Positions 11,037 to 20,797 of a DNA stretch of 64,000 bases are shown here, in pieces. The DNA lies in the NCBI RefSeq assembly GCF_042186555.1, contig NC_133328.1, positions 331,737,039 through 331,801,038 on the forward strand. The letters are read 5' to 3'. The stretch's first letter is position 1. The number at the start of each line of letters is the position of its first letter. The DNA is from Aquarana catesbeiana (lineage: Eukaryota > Chordata > Amphibia > Anura > Ranidae). The position numbers were made by a program, and so were the translations under genes. Under the pieces are notes generated by a model. It did no database searches. It saw only the letters and a list, made by a program, of their open reading frames with translations, and was not told the origin of the DNA.

Positions 11037-11630
11037 TCAAACTGGGCCTTTTGTTTTTGTCATTCACCTGCTGCTAACCCAGGGACACCATTTCTTATCG
11101 AACGCCTTTAAATATCATGAGTAGAAATACAAATTTGCATATCTGCAAATAAACAAAAATAATGAAATTCTAATAGTGGTTGCAATCAAATATTCACAGC
11201 AGCGATCAAAAGAGTGTGGTTTTGCCTTCTGACCCAGAAATAAGTCATTGTAATCACCCGGAAGTCCCTGTGCTGGTCAAGATCTCCATCTTGGTGGAAA
11301 AGGCGAGGTCTCTCTTTAGCAAAGTGGAGGTGCTGCTCATTTTCCGGATAAGAGTATGATATGTACTTGTGCTTAATCAATGCGGGGGTGGATGTGGTAA
11401 CTACTAACTAGATTTGGTGTGGGTGTGGTTCATTGATTTGTTTGGCATCCCCACACATTTGCTTCTGGCCCATGTGCACACATCACTTCCTGCATTTGTT
11501 CTGCTGATGTAAATGCAAGTATAAATGAGAGCTCCTTTCTATTAAAATATATATGACTTGTTTCACAGTTGGGCGACTTTGGACCTCCGAGTTGCTTGAC
11601 AAGTTGTACCCCATGATTCTCAATGATAAC
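11037..11630. other. Sequence without recognised gene
   Basis: Nothing that I can assign. Short minus-strand frames at 11186-11380 and 11430-11705 have no recognisable motif, and the second runs into the next transposable element. Confidence 0.4.
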
Positions 11631-12677
11631 TAGGGATGGGCCGAACATCCCCGCTGTTCGGTTCGCAGCAGAACATGCCAACAGACAAAAAATCTGTGCG
11701 AACACTGTTAAAGTCTATGGGACACGAACATGAATAATCAAAAGTGCTAATTTTAAAGGTTAATATGCAAGTTATTGTTCTAAAAAGTGTTTGGGGACTC
11801 GGGTCCTGCCCCAGGGGACATGTATCAATGCAAAAAAGTTTTAAAAATGGCTGTTTTTTTGGGGAGCAGTCATTTTAATAATGCTTAAAGTGAAACAATA
11901 AACCTGTAATATTCCTTTAAATTTCATACCTGGGGGGTGTCTATAGTATGCCTGTAAAGGGGCACATGTTTCCCGTGTTTAGAACAGTCTGACAGCAAAA
12001 TGACATTTCAAAGGAAAAAAAGTCATTTAAAAGTACTCGCAGCTATTAATGAATTGCTGATCCGACAAGACACATAAAAGTTAATTGATAAAAACACCAT
12101 GGGAATTCCCTGAACCAAAATTTAAAAAAAAATGGCGTGGAGGGTCCCCCTAAATTCCATACCAGGCCCTTCAGGTCTGATATGGATATTAAGGGGAACC
12201 CCGCGCCAAAATTTTTTTTAAAAATGGCGTAGGGTCCCCCCAAAAATCCATACCAGATCCTTATATGAGCACGCAACCTGGCAGGCCAAAGGAAAAGAGG
12301 GGGGACGAGAGAGCACCCCCCTCCTGAACCGTACCAGGCCACATGCCCTCAACATTGGGGGGGGCTTTGGGGTAGCCTCCCAAAACACCTTGTCCCCATG
12401 TTGATGGGGACAAGGGCCTCATCCCCACAACCCTTGCCCGGTGGTTGTGGGGCTCTGTGGGCAGCGGGCTTATCGGAATCCGAAAGCCCCCTTTAACAAG
12501 GGAACCCCCAGATCCCGGCCCTCCCCCCCAAGTGAAATGGTAAGGGGGTACAAAAGTACCCCTACCATTTCACAAGAAAAGTGTCAAAAATGTTAAAAAT
12601 GACAAGAGACAGTTTTTGACAATTCCTTTATTTAAATGCTTCTTCTATCTTCTATCTTCCTTCGGTTTTTTCCTCCA

Positions 12678-12797
12678 TCATCTTCTTCTTCTTCTTCTGG
12701 TTCTTCTGGTTCTTCCTCCGGTGTTCTTGTCCGGCATATTCCTCCACGGCGTCTTCTTCCCTTCTTCTCCTCGGCCGCTCCGCATCCATGATAGCAT
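12678..12797 (-). CDS. Mini-ORF of fold-back element, copy 1 left arm
   Basis: An outward-pointing small frame of 39 codons. On the minus strand a TATA-like CTTAAATA complement (12843-12850) lies 53 bases before the ATG at 12797, and AATAAA follows at 12632-12627. The product starts MLSWMRSG and then becomes very basic with a run of arginines; relative to the mirror copy it is frameshifted shortly after the start. No domain is recognisable. Whether it is translated is unknown; the regular promoter, ATG and polyA layout is the only support. Confidence 0.3.
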   Translation of the reverse strand: MLSWMRSGRGEEGKKTPWRNMPDKNTGGRTRRTRRRRRR

Positions 12798-12964
12798 GAT
12801 GGGAGGCTCCCGCTGCGTGATGCTTCTCGTCTTCTGACGGTTCTTAAATAATGGAGGGCGGGGCCATCTGGTGATCCTGCCCCCTCTAACGTCACTGGGA
12901 ATGCCACAGGGAAGTCTACATGCATCAGAGGGGGGTAGGGTCACTGGGTGGCCCCGCCCTCCAT

Positions 12965-12972
12965 TATTTAAG
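12965..12972 (+). promoter_or_regulatory. TATA-like box of copy 1 right mini-gene
   Basis: TATTTAAG lies next to a GC-rich centre and 53 bases before the ATG at 13018. The same box and spacing occur in the other complete copies (24597, 63431, and minus-strand 12850 and 63270), which would place a start site 20-30 bases before the ATG. Confidence 0.5.
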
Positions 12973-13017
12973 AACCGTCAGAAGACAAGAAGCGTCACAC
13001 AGCAGGAGCCTCTCATC

Positions 13018-13170
13018 ATGCCATCATGGATGCGGAGCGGCCCGAGGAGAAGAAGGGAAGAAGACGCCATGGAGGAAGATGCCAGACGAGAACACCGGAG
13101 GAAGAACCAGAAGAACCAGAAGAACCAGAAGAAGAATAAGAAGATGGAGGAAGAAACCGAAGGAAGATAG
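13018..13170 (+). CDS. Mini-ORF of fold-back element, copy 1 right arm
   Basis: A 50-residue frame beginning MPSWMRSGPRRRREEDA. It continues through alternating acidic and basic residues, an NQKNQKNQKK repeat and a final EEETEGR. The ATG context (catcATGc) is followed by a second out-of-frame ATG nine bases later, opening an acidic PEEEPEEP frame. The TATA-like box at 12965 and AATAAA at 13211-13216 frame the unit. The copy at 24650 keeps the first 17 residues identical. No signal peptide, membrane segment or known domain. It may be a real short protein, or a GAA-rich untranslated region of a non-coding transcript. Confidence 0.35.
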   Translation: MPSWMRSGPRRRREEDAMEEDARREHRRKNQKNQKNQKKNKKMEEETEGR

Positions 13171-14180
13171 AAGATAGAAGAAAGAAGATAGAAAAAAGAA
13201 GAAGCATTTAAATAAAGGATTTGTTAAAAACTGTCTCTTGTCATTTTAAACATTTTTAACACTTTTTTTGTGAAATGGTAGGGTAAGTACCCCCTTACCA
13301 TTTCACACAGGGGGGAGGGCTGGGATCTGTGGGTCCCCTTGTTAAAGGGGGCTTTCAGATTCCAATAAGCACCCCGCCTGCAGACCCCCTCAACCACCGG
13401 GCAAGGGTTGTGGGGATGAGGCCCTTGTCCCCATCAACATGGGGACAAGGTGTTTTGGGGGGCTACCCCAAAGCACCTTCCCAATGTTGAGGGCATGTGG
13501 CCTGGTAAGGTTCAGGAGGGGGGTGCTCTCTCGTCCCCCTCTTTTCCTGCGGCCTGCCAGGTTGCGTGCTCGGATAAGGGTCTGGTATGAATTTTTGGGG
13601 GGACTCCACGCCATTTTTTTTTTAAATTTCAGCACAGGGTTCCCCTTAATATATAGATTTTGAATGGGACCCCATGCCATTTAAAAAAAAATTTTGGCCG
13701 GGGTTCCCCTTAATATCCATACCAGACCTGAAGGGCCTGGTATGGAATTTAGGGGGACCCCCATGCCATTTTTTTTTAAATTTTGGTTCGGGGTTCCCCT
13801 GTGGGTTCCCCAATTCATTAATAGCCGAGAGTACTTTTGAATTACTTTTTTTCCTTTGAAATCTCATTTTGCTGTCAGACTGTTCTAAACACGGGAAACA
13901 TGCGTCCCTTTACAGGCATACTATAGACACCCCCCAGGTACGAAATTTGAAGGAATATTACATTTTTATTGTTTCACTCTAAGCATTATTAAAATCACTG
14001 CTCCCGAAAAAACAAGCATTTTAGAAATTTTTTTTTGCATTGATACATGTCCTCTGCGGCAGGACCCGGGTCTCCAAACACTTTTTATGGCAAAGAACTT
14101 GCATATAAGCCTTCAGTGAGAACTTTGGATTTTGCAGGTTCGAGCCCCATTGACTTCCACTATTCCAGCATATGTGATCT

Positions 14181-14322
14181 CACAGGCATTATTGCCGCAA
14201 TAGCGCTGCTTTCCATTTGCATTAGCGCTGACTTTCTGAGAGTTGAAGTCTTTCTGGCCTTTTTTGAGAGTTATCTTTTGGTACTGCAGGATAATTTTTT
14301 GGTGCTATAGTAAATGACCCCC
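14181..14322. repeat. Right end of GGGGTCATTTACTATAG-type MITE
   Basis: Ends with GCTATAGTAAATGACCCCC, the inverse of the left end at 7166. The left end of this copy is not evident. The element may have been created or truncated when copy 1 of the fold-back element lost its outer right end. Confidence 0.45.
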
Positions 14323-15883
14323 ATAGACTTCTGAAGAGACCTGAAACAAATAATATGAGATGCTGTAGAATATCTATGCCATGAGCTGATTGTTTTTATG
14401 TGTAGGGATTGCTGGTGGTTTGAGGAGATCATCAGCATTGTCACAAAATGATCGGTCACAGTGAAGAAGGGTAGCTTAGATCAGGACAGAGGGAGGGAGA
14501 AACAGGTGAGGAAAACTGCTGTTTGAAAGTTTACTTATCCATTAAGGTAAACAACCATACAGCAAATATATATTTGATTTTTTAAATAATGCATTTTTAA
14601 TGACTCCTCTTCTGATACTACAGTAAATCCATCCGCACTTACCTTAGGGCAATGGAGTCAAGGAGCCTGAACCATATAGGGTGGCGATCAGTCAGAGAAG
14701 CATCCCTGCAGGTATGCAAGCAGACAGCTTTTGTGTTTGGAAATATGAAGAACCCAGGACACACAGCACTCTGACATTAAATCTACCTGTCACCTAGCAC
14801 CAACCTTTCTGATTACCCAAACCCCCCTGGACCACACACTATGTATTTTATTATTTAGCCAGATTTTTAAGCATAGATAGTGTTAGGCTGGAAACGTTTA
14901 TTTTGTAATAGTGAAAACAAGTAGGTAGAATACCAAAGAAAGTGTTAGGCCCTTTGGTTTCTATCAGATACTAGTCCCTGGATACTCACACTTTTCTATG
15001 ATGTTTCCCACTCTCAAAAGACTGAAGTATTCTTTACAAGGCAGAGTATCTTGTGTTTTCTCTGCAATAGGTGTGGGGATGTATCTAATGAACAGCAGAG
15101 GTTATTTCAGTAACAACAGCACTTATTCTCATTACATACGAACAGCATGCGTTATGCCTTAGTAACAGCAAATTACTAAGCCATGTAATCTTAGTACTCA
15201 GCCATGGGGGCAGTTGCTTTGTTGACAGCTGTAAAATTTTGGAATTTTACTCACTTATGTTTGAGTGATAATAGTCATCATGACAAATGGAGGGGTATAG
15301 AAATTATGACAACTAAAAAACTTGATGGAGAGTCTAACCATTGCCTTTATAAACTTTATAACACCTTTAACTTCAACCAAACTTTTACACGTATCCTTTC
15401 ACCTAAACCTTACTTGATCCCTACCCCTAAATCTAACTATTAAAGTGGATGTAAACCCTCACATATACCCAATAAAGTTAATAGCCTCAGATGATACACA
15501 GAGATGAAACAAATCCTCTTTAACTATAATTAAACCCTAAATCTAATAAATCTGTCACTCTAAGGTCAATTCTGTTTTTGTTAAAACTATTAGGAGAGAG
15601 ATTATAGCATCATTCCCATACTAGCACTCCTAAAACTCACATGCCTGGTCTGAAGCTTTCTTCTAAAGCATTTTCACTGAAATGTCTATGCTGAACTGGT
15701 GCTCATTTTTCCTTCACTGATAACTGCTATAGTGGTGCTCATAGCTGCATATGGTTAGTTGCATACGTTCTATAGCTCTCATTTATTAATATAGCAGCAC
15801 ACTTTCTCCAAGTGTCTTTGTGGTTATTGAATAAGAGGAACTGCGGGGCTGATATATTGTTAGCATGCACCTTGGGTTGAGAG
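14323..15883. other. Sequence without recognised gene
   Basis: No gene seen. At about 15438-15465 an ATTAAAGTGGATGTAAACCCTC sequence matches the end of the TTAAAGTGG-type repeat family found at 29.3, 30.0 and 39.1 kb. The rest is AT-rich without structure that I can name. Confidence 0.4.
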
Positions 15884-16254
15884 TGTAATGGAAATTTGTA
15901 AGTTCTGTATATAATTGTATTCTATTTTGTATGTATTGCACACTGCCCTCACTGTGCACACTGCACTAATAATGTTTTCAGTAAATGTTTACATTCTTTT
16001 GAGTCCTGATTAGAATAAGCCTGTCTATGTAACGCCCCTTGTTACCATAAACGTACAATTGTAATATTAATGTGATACCTACGTAATCATGTGCATAAAA
16101 ACCTTCAATTGCGTCATAATAAAGCAGAACAGTAATTTGGAAAGATGCTGAGCGTATCTTTTGTGTCTGTTCCCTACTGCAGTAGTTATTATTAATTTGG
16201 AACCACTAATCAATATGAGGATAGGAGTTGCCTATCATCAATTCAACCGAGTCA
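15884..16254 (+). repeat. 5' LTR
   Basis: 371 bp, TGTAATGG to GAGTCA. A TATA-like CATAAAAA lies at 16094-16101 and a polyadenylation signal AATAAA at 16118-16123. This order gives a short R region, with U5 beginning soon after. It is identical to the 3' copy. Confidence 0.92.
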
Positions 16255-16257
16255 GCA

Positions 16258-16275
16258 TGGCGAGCCAGCCAGGAG
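16258..16275 (+). promoter_or_regulatory. Primer-binding site, tRNA-Arg type
   Basis: Three bases after the LTR comes TGGCGAGCCAGCCAGGAG. From what I know of vertebrate tRNA-Arg(ACG), this is the complement of its last 18 nucleotides including CCA. It would prime minus-strand DNA synthesis. tRNA-Arg priming is reported for some fish epsilon-like retroviruses. Confidence 0.8.
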
Positions 16276-16628
16276 GGGATTCCAGGTGACCCTGAGTATC
16301 CGAAACGAGGAGCTTGAGACGATCCGGGAATTTCTGATAATCAGCCGGCTGAGGTAAGCCTTTTGCTTACATTTGAGTTATCAGACTTCCTTGATCGGTA
16401 AGGCATTTTCGGGACAAAGGGTACCTATTTTACTCCCCTTAATCGAACTGTATTGATTGGTGGTTATATGTTATGTTGTCCCTGTCTATTGTCCATCGGA
16501 GTGTTATAGATAAGAAAGGGAAGAATAGTGCTGTTCACAGGTAAATGTAGTACATCTGCTAGATAAAGTAGTTTAGAGGCAAGAGGGTATAGGCACAAGT
16601 AGAGAAGAGAGAAGACTGGCCAGTCATT

Positions 16629-16748
16629 ATGGGCATTGAATTAAGTAAGGGAATGAAGGGTAAGAGACCCTCAAAAATGCCCAGCGCAAGAGGAGCGCTA
16701 TATATGAACCAAAGGTGCGGTTCCGCCTATACTGAGCCCCTAGATTAA
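16629..16748 (+). pseudogene. Short gag-like N-terminal frame
   Basis: A 39-codon frame beginning MGIELSKG. The MG start followed by small and basic residues resembles the myristoylated N-terminus of retroviral Gag, and it sits about 370 bases after the LTR where gag should start. It ends at TAA, and the following sequence is full of stops, so no matrix or capsid can be made. The assignment rests mainly on position. Confidence 0.4.
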
Positions 16749-18552
16749 TGGTTAGAGTGGACAGGGATCCACATTGGGTAACTGGGTTACCAAAGTCCAC
16801 AGGGACTAAGAATCACACAGAGTAAACAGCTAGAGAAACAGCTATCTATGTGAGCAGGATGGATCAAGGGTGACATTAACACTAGACAGAAAGGGACATT
16901 TTCATGTTAAGTTGTGGGATGAATTTGGGGTCAGGCACTACAACTATTAGAGTCAGAAACAGAGAAATGAGAGGTAAAACAGAATACTTTATATGTTGTC
17001 AGAGAGAGAAGATGGGATGAGCACTGTGGCTCCCCAACTGATCATAGAATCATAGAAGCTAGATATAAAAGTTATTTAAACAAAATAAGGAAAGCAGAAT
17101 TTAGGCAGGGAAATATTAAAGAGTTAAAAGAAAGTGAGAGAATGATATGCATGTGTTGTGTACAAATGGGAAAAATGTAAGCGATTTTAGAGAGATATTG
17201 GTGTGTGTGCGAATGCTGGGACCTTTAGTTCTATTGCTTGTGTGTGTCATGTACGCAGATGTGACCCCCTCCTTTGTGCTCTCATGAAAGAAATGTGGCT
17301 GGGATGAGAGGTTAGTGATAAGCTGGAAGGACATCATGCCAATTCCAGATTTTTAGACAAAACATTTATAACAAAATGTGCCGGGTTAACGAATCTAATG
17401 GTAAACAATGTGATCACAATTATTTTGAATCTGTTTTCCAAACATGGTAAAATGAAGGTTACATTTAACCGTGTATTACACAAATTTAATATCCTTTGAT
17501 AGTGGAAACAGTGCATTTAAAAAAGGGAAATTAAGTAAAATTAAGTAATAATGAGTATTAATTTCTAATATGAGTTTAACAATTATATAGATATAATGAA
17601 ACTGGTTTAGACAACCTTTGGTTGGAAATGAAATCCAGGTTAATGGGGAAATTTGTAATGAATGAGATTAGTTTAGATTAAGATAACAATTTTGTAATTT
17701 TACATTTATTCAATAAGCCCTTATTGAGAGAAAAAAAGATTAAGATGAGGTTGTTATTTGGAATAAAGCTGCCATAATATTTAACAAAGCCAAGATGGAT
17801 GGGATACATAAGAAGTTTTTCTACAAAAATGAAATTTCAAGGTTCTTGATAATAACTTGATGTCAGTCCATGATGTGAGAGTTGTTATAAATAAAATTTA
17901 AATATAACAGACCCATCACATCAAGTCCACACACCCTGTTAGGATAGATGCCACCTGCAGCCATGTGTTTTATAGTTTTTGATGCTTTCTGGTCCATCAT
18001 ACAGATTGTTGGTCTTTTTGTTTTTATTTATTTTTATTTTTGAAATCCAAAGCAGAATGTGTGGATTGTGAAATGATGTGCCCATTTTTCTTGTAAGTGC
18101 AGTGGTATAAGCAGAAGAATATTTTGGATTTATGGGCATCTCTCCATGACCGCAGGGTATTGTTATCATTTATTATAATATTGCCAGGAAAAAGTTGTCT
18201 TTTGAAACATGAGACTGGAGTTCTTACACAAATAGCGTGATAGAAAACAAGCCATTGTAATATATTTATGCAAGCTGGACCCAGTAATGAAGGGTTCATC
18301 CCGATATATCAGAGCTGTAGCTTTTATGCAAAGGTGCTATTAGACAAAGTTAGATATTGTTTTGGTCAAACATTTAATTTTTAATGGTCCGACATTCTGT
18401 GCAGCAAATATACAGCTAACTAAATGTTTGTTTAATGAAAGGTTTAAAATATGAGTTTGTTTATGTACAAATCTAACAATGAAAAATGCGTACATTTATT
18501 CAAGAGAAAGGAAGACACATGTGTTAAATTGATGGTGTAGGAATCAGCTGCT

Positions 18553-19961
18553 GTGAGCCCAGTGCGGGACACACTCCCTGAAGACCCAGATATTACATTT
18601 TTTGTAGATTTGAGTATGCAGTTTATCACCCAGAAGGATACTCTGTATTCAAAGTCATTGGATCCTTTTTCCCCAGCTCAAGAAACAGAGCTCCATGTTT
18701 TAGCAAAGCCTGTGAGCTGTAAAAAGAGTGTATATTTATATAGATAGTCGAGATATAGAGAGCTTTTGGTTCCATTTAAAGGGCCAGAAGTTTGTTTTTA
18801 CTTCGGCAGGTAAACCAACCAAGCATGCCAAGTTAATTTGATCGGCTGTTTTCAGCCTTCCAGCTTCTTGCTGAGGTAGCCATATTAACTTTCACACGTG
18901 GAAGCAGACCAGGTGACTAAGGATGCTGCATTTACAGCCCCGGACACTTGATGGGTCTGTGCAACTCACAGATTCCACCCTAGTTCTGGCCCAGTATAGC
19001 TGGGATTAATAATTCAACTTTAAGGACCCCAGAACGAGAAGAACAAGTGGTCCACAGGGGGCAACTTCTTATGAAACAGGACTTTGGAAAAGGTGATCAT
19101 TTATGTCTGCCAGCCACTCTTTTCCCTTCAGCTTGACACATGGACCGTGTCATCAGTCACAAGCAGTTATGGCTGCCTTAGTAAATGAGCGTGGGATAGA
19201 GCCAGGGTTCACCACAGTTGTTTTACTAACATACCACTTCTTGTTTTACCTGTTACCAAAGGTGTTACCAAAAGCTGAACATCCCTCCCAGAGATTACAA
19301 AAAGATATATCCAGATGCCCAAGTTAGGATCTTACGAGTATGCATTTTGTCTGTATGGACATGTTTTTTGGATGTCCAGTGGCAAATGTTACTGCAAAGG
19401 CCACAGTAAAAAGTGTTATCAGAAGTAGTTTGTAAGTACAGAGTGCCAGAAAGTACAGAGAGTAACAGAGGAAATCATTTTTTATAGGAGAGTCCTTAAT
19501 AGAAGTTTTGAGGTTTTATTTTTACACCCCCACTGTCTACAATGTAGCGGACAAAGTAGAGTAAGAAACTAGAAAACTTTTGCCTGAATGTTTTCTTATA
19601 TTTTATGAAGCCCCTAAGGGGGATATTGGACTCTCTCCCTATGGGATTTGGTTTGGGAGTGTGTTACTCACTTGCTTATATTTTGTCTCAGCAGCTGAAG
19701 TCCTTCATTCGGATCTCATAGAGAATGTTGCTGATCTTTTAAGGTTTTTGACAAACTCATTTATGTGTTTTCTCCCCAATTCCAGATCCTAAAAGTTTGG
19801 AAGGATCTAAAACTAAAGCCAGGTGACTTGTGGATTTTTTAAGAGACATTTATATATAAGGAAATGTTTGGAGACTCAATACAGCATCTATTTCATGTAC
19901 AGTTTTTGCAAAACTTGAAGGAAAAGTCACCTGGATCCACACCAGACACTGCAAAAATGAC
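18553..19961 (+). pseudogene. Decayed retroviral pol: RNase H and integrase remnants
   Basis: Fragments in order on the plus strand. At 18553-18744 there is an RNase H-like frame with DPDITFFVD and AQETELHVLA. At 18901-18948 a frame reads ADQVTKDAA, as at the RNase H end. At about 19180-19330 there are integrase N-terminal and core pieces, including YIQMPK-like and GSYEYA sequences split by frameshifts. At 19606-19660 GLSPYGIWFG fits the integrase SPYE-type motif. At 19917-19961 WIHTRHCK fits the C-terminal end of gammaretroviral-type integrases. Multiple stops, frameshifts and internal deletions separate them. Protease and reverse transcriptase were not found. The copy cannot encode its own enzymes. 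Confidence 0.75.
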
Positions 19962-20408
19962 TTAATTAAAGAAATCTCTGTGTTTGATTTGTTTCCCTCT
20001 TGTGATCACAGTCTAGGGTACTTTTTGATTCAGTTACTTTAATTGTAAGGGATATATATATATTTGAAAAATAGTTTAGCCATGTTGAAGTCATATTTGT
20101 CTTTTGTACGTCTTCCATTTTATGTAGAATTGTCTGTGTTTACATATGCTGATAAGTCAGCATGCCAACAATTAAGCTAGAAGGCCATTCTGGCCACAGG
20201 AGTGTACAGCCAGTACTCTGTAAATATGTCTTATCAATCATTTGTTTTTCACAATGAAAAGTCATTTTGTAATGAAAAAGTTGCTCAGCTATTATTTTCT
20301 CCACAATGGAGTTTTTTGCCTCTTTGGCCAGGACTACCTCCACCTAAGCGTGTGGAGGTTCCAGGTTAAAGGTGATAGCAGGTATGGTTAGTGATCAAAA
20401 TATTGATC

Positions 20409-20421
20409 AAAAGAGGGGAGA
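20409..20421 (+). promoter_or_regulatory. Polypurine tract
   Basis: AAAAGAGGGGAGA directly abuts the 3' LTR (one C before TG). This is the expected primer for plus-strand DNA synthesis and supports the retroviral reading of the element. Confidence 0.8.
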
Positions 20422-20422
20422 C

Positions 20423-20793
20423 TGTAATGGAAATTTGTAAGTTCTGTATATAATTGTATTCTATTTTGTATGTATTGCACACTGCCCTCACTGTGCACAC
20501 TGCACTAATAATGTTTTCAGTAAATGTTTACATTCTTTTGAGTCCTGATTAGAATAAGCCTGTCTATGTAACGCCCCTTGTTACCATAAACGTACAATTG
20601 TAATATTAATGTGATACCTACGTAATCATGTGCATAAAAACCTTCAATTGCGTCATAATAAAGCAGAACAGTAATTTGGAAAGATGCTGAGCGTATCTTT
20701 TGTGTCTGTTCCCTACTGCAGTAGTTATTATTAATTTGGAACCACTAATCAATATGAGGATAGGAGTTGCCTATCATCAATTCAACCGAGTCA
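20423..20793 (+). repeat. 3' LTR
   Basis: 371 bp, the same as the 5' LTR base for base as far as I can compare by eye, including the TATA-like and AATAAA signals. It is followed by the AGAG target duplication. Confidence 0.92.
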
Positions 20794-20797
20794 AGAG

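Larger units (their letters stand above)
11631..14180. mobile_element. hAT-like fold-back element, copy 1
   Basis: Starts with TAGGGATGGGCCGAAC and forms two inverted arms of about 1.2 kb that meet near 12903. Each arm has, from outside in: a TGTTCGGTTCGC block, TGCCCCAGGGGACA, GGTGTCTATAGTATGCCTGTAAAG, several units around CCATACCAGACC/GGTCTGGTATGG, a GGGCAAGGGTTGTGGGGATG block, an ACCATTTCAC hairpin, and a small outward transcription unit. The right arm departs from the family near 14110, so the outer right end and its target duplication are lost or replaced. No transposase. Family assignment rests on copy 2. Confidence 0.75.
15884..20793 (+). mobile_element. Class I endogenous retrovirus-like element, 4.9 kb
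   Basis: The element has two 371-bp LTRs, both beginning TG and ending CA, flanked by a perfect 4-bp target duplication AGAG (15880-15883 and 20794-20797). A primer site follows the 5' LTR and a purine tract precedes the 3' LTR. The interior of about 4.2 kb holds a short gag-like start and broken remnants of RNase H and integrase. The integrase end and the 4-bp duplication resemble gamma/epsilonretroviruses. There is too little room for an env gene after the integrase remnant and none is recognisable. The LTRs are identical along their whole length as read here, so the insertion is recent although the genes are dead. Confidence 0.9.

Noticed and set aside
12616..13207. Long runs of Glu/Arg or Leu/Ser frames on both strands at the centre of fold-back copy 1
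   Set aside because: GAA/TTC-rich purine tracts give open frames in every register. Only the frame with a fixed TATA-to-ATG distance was kept, at low confidence.
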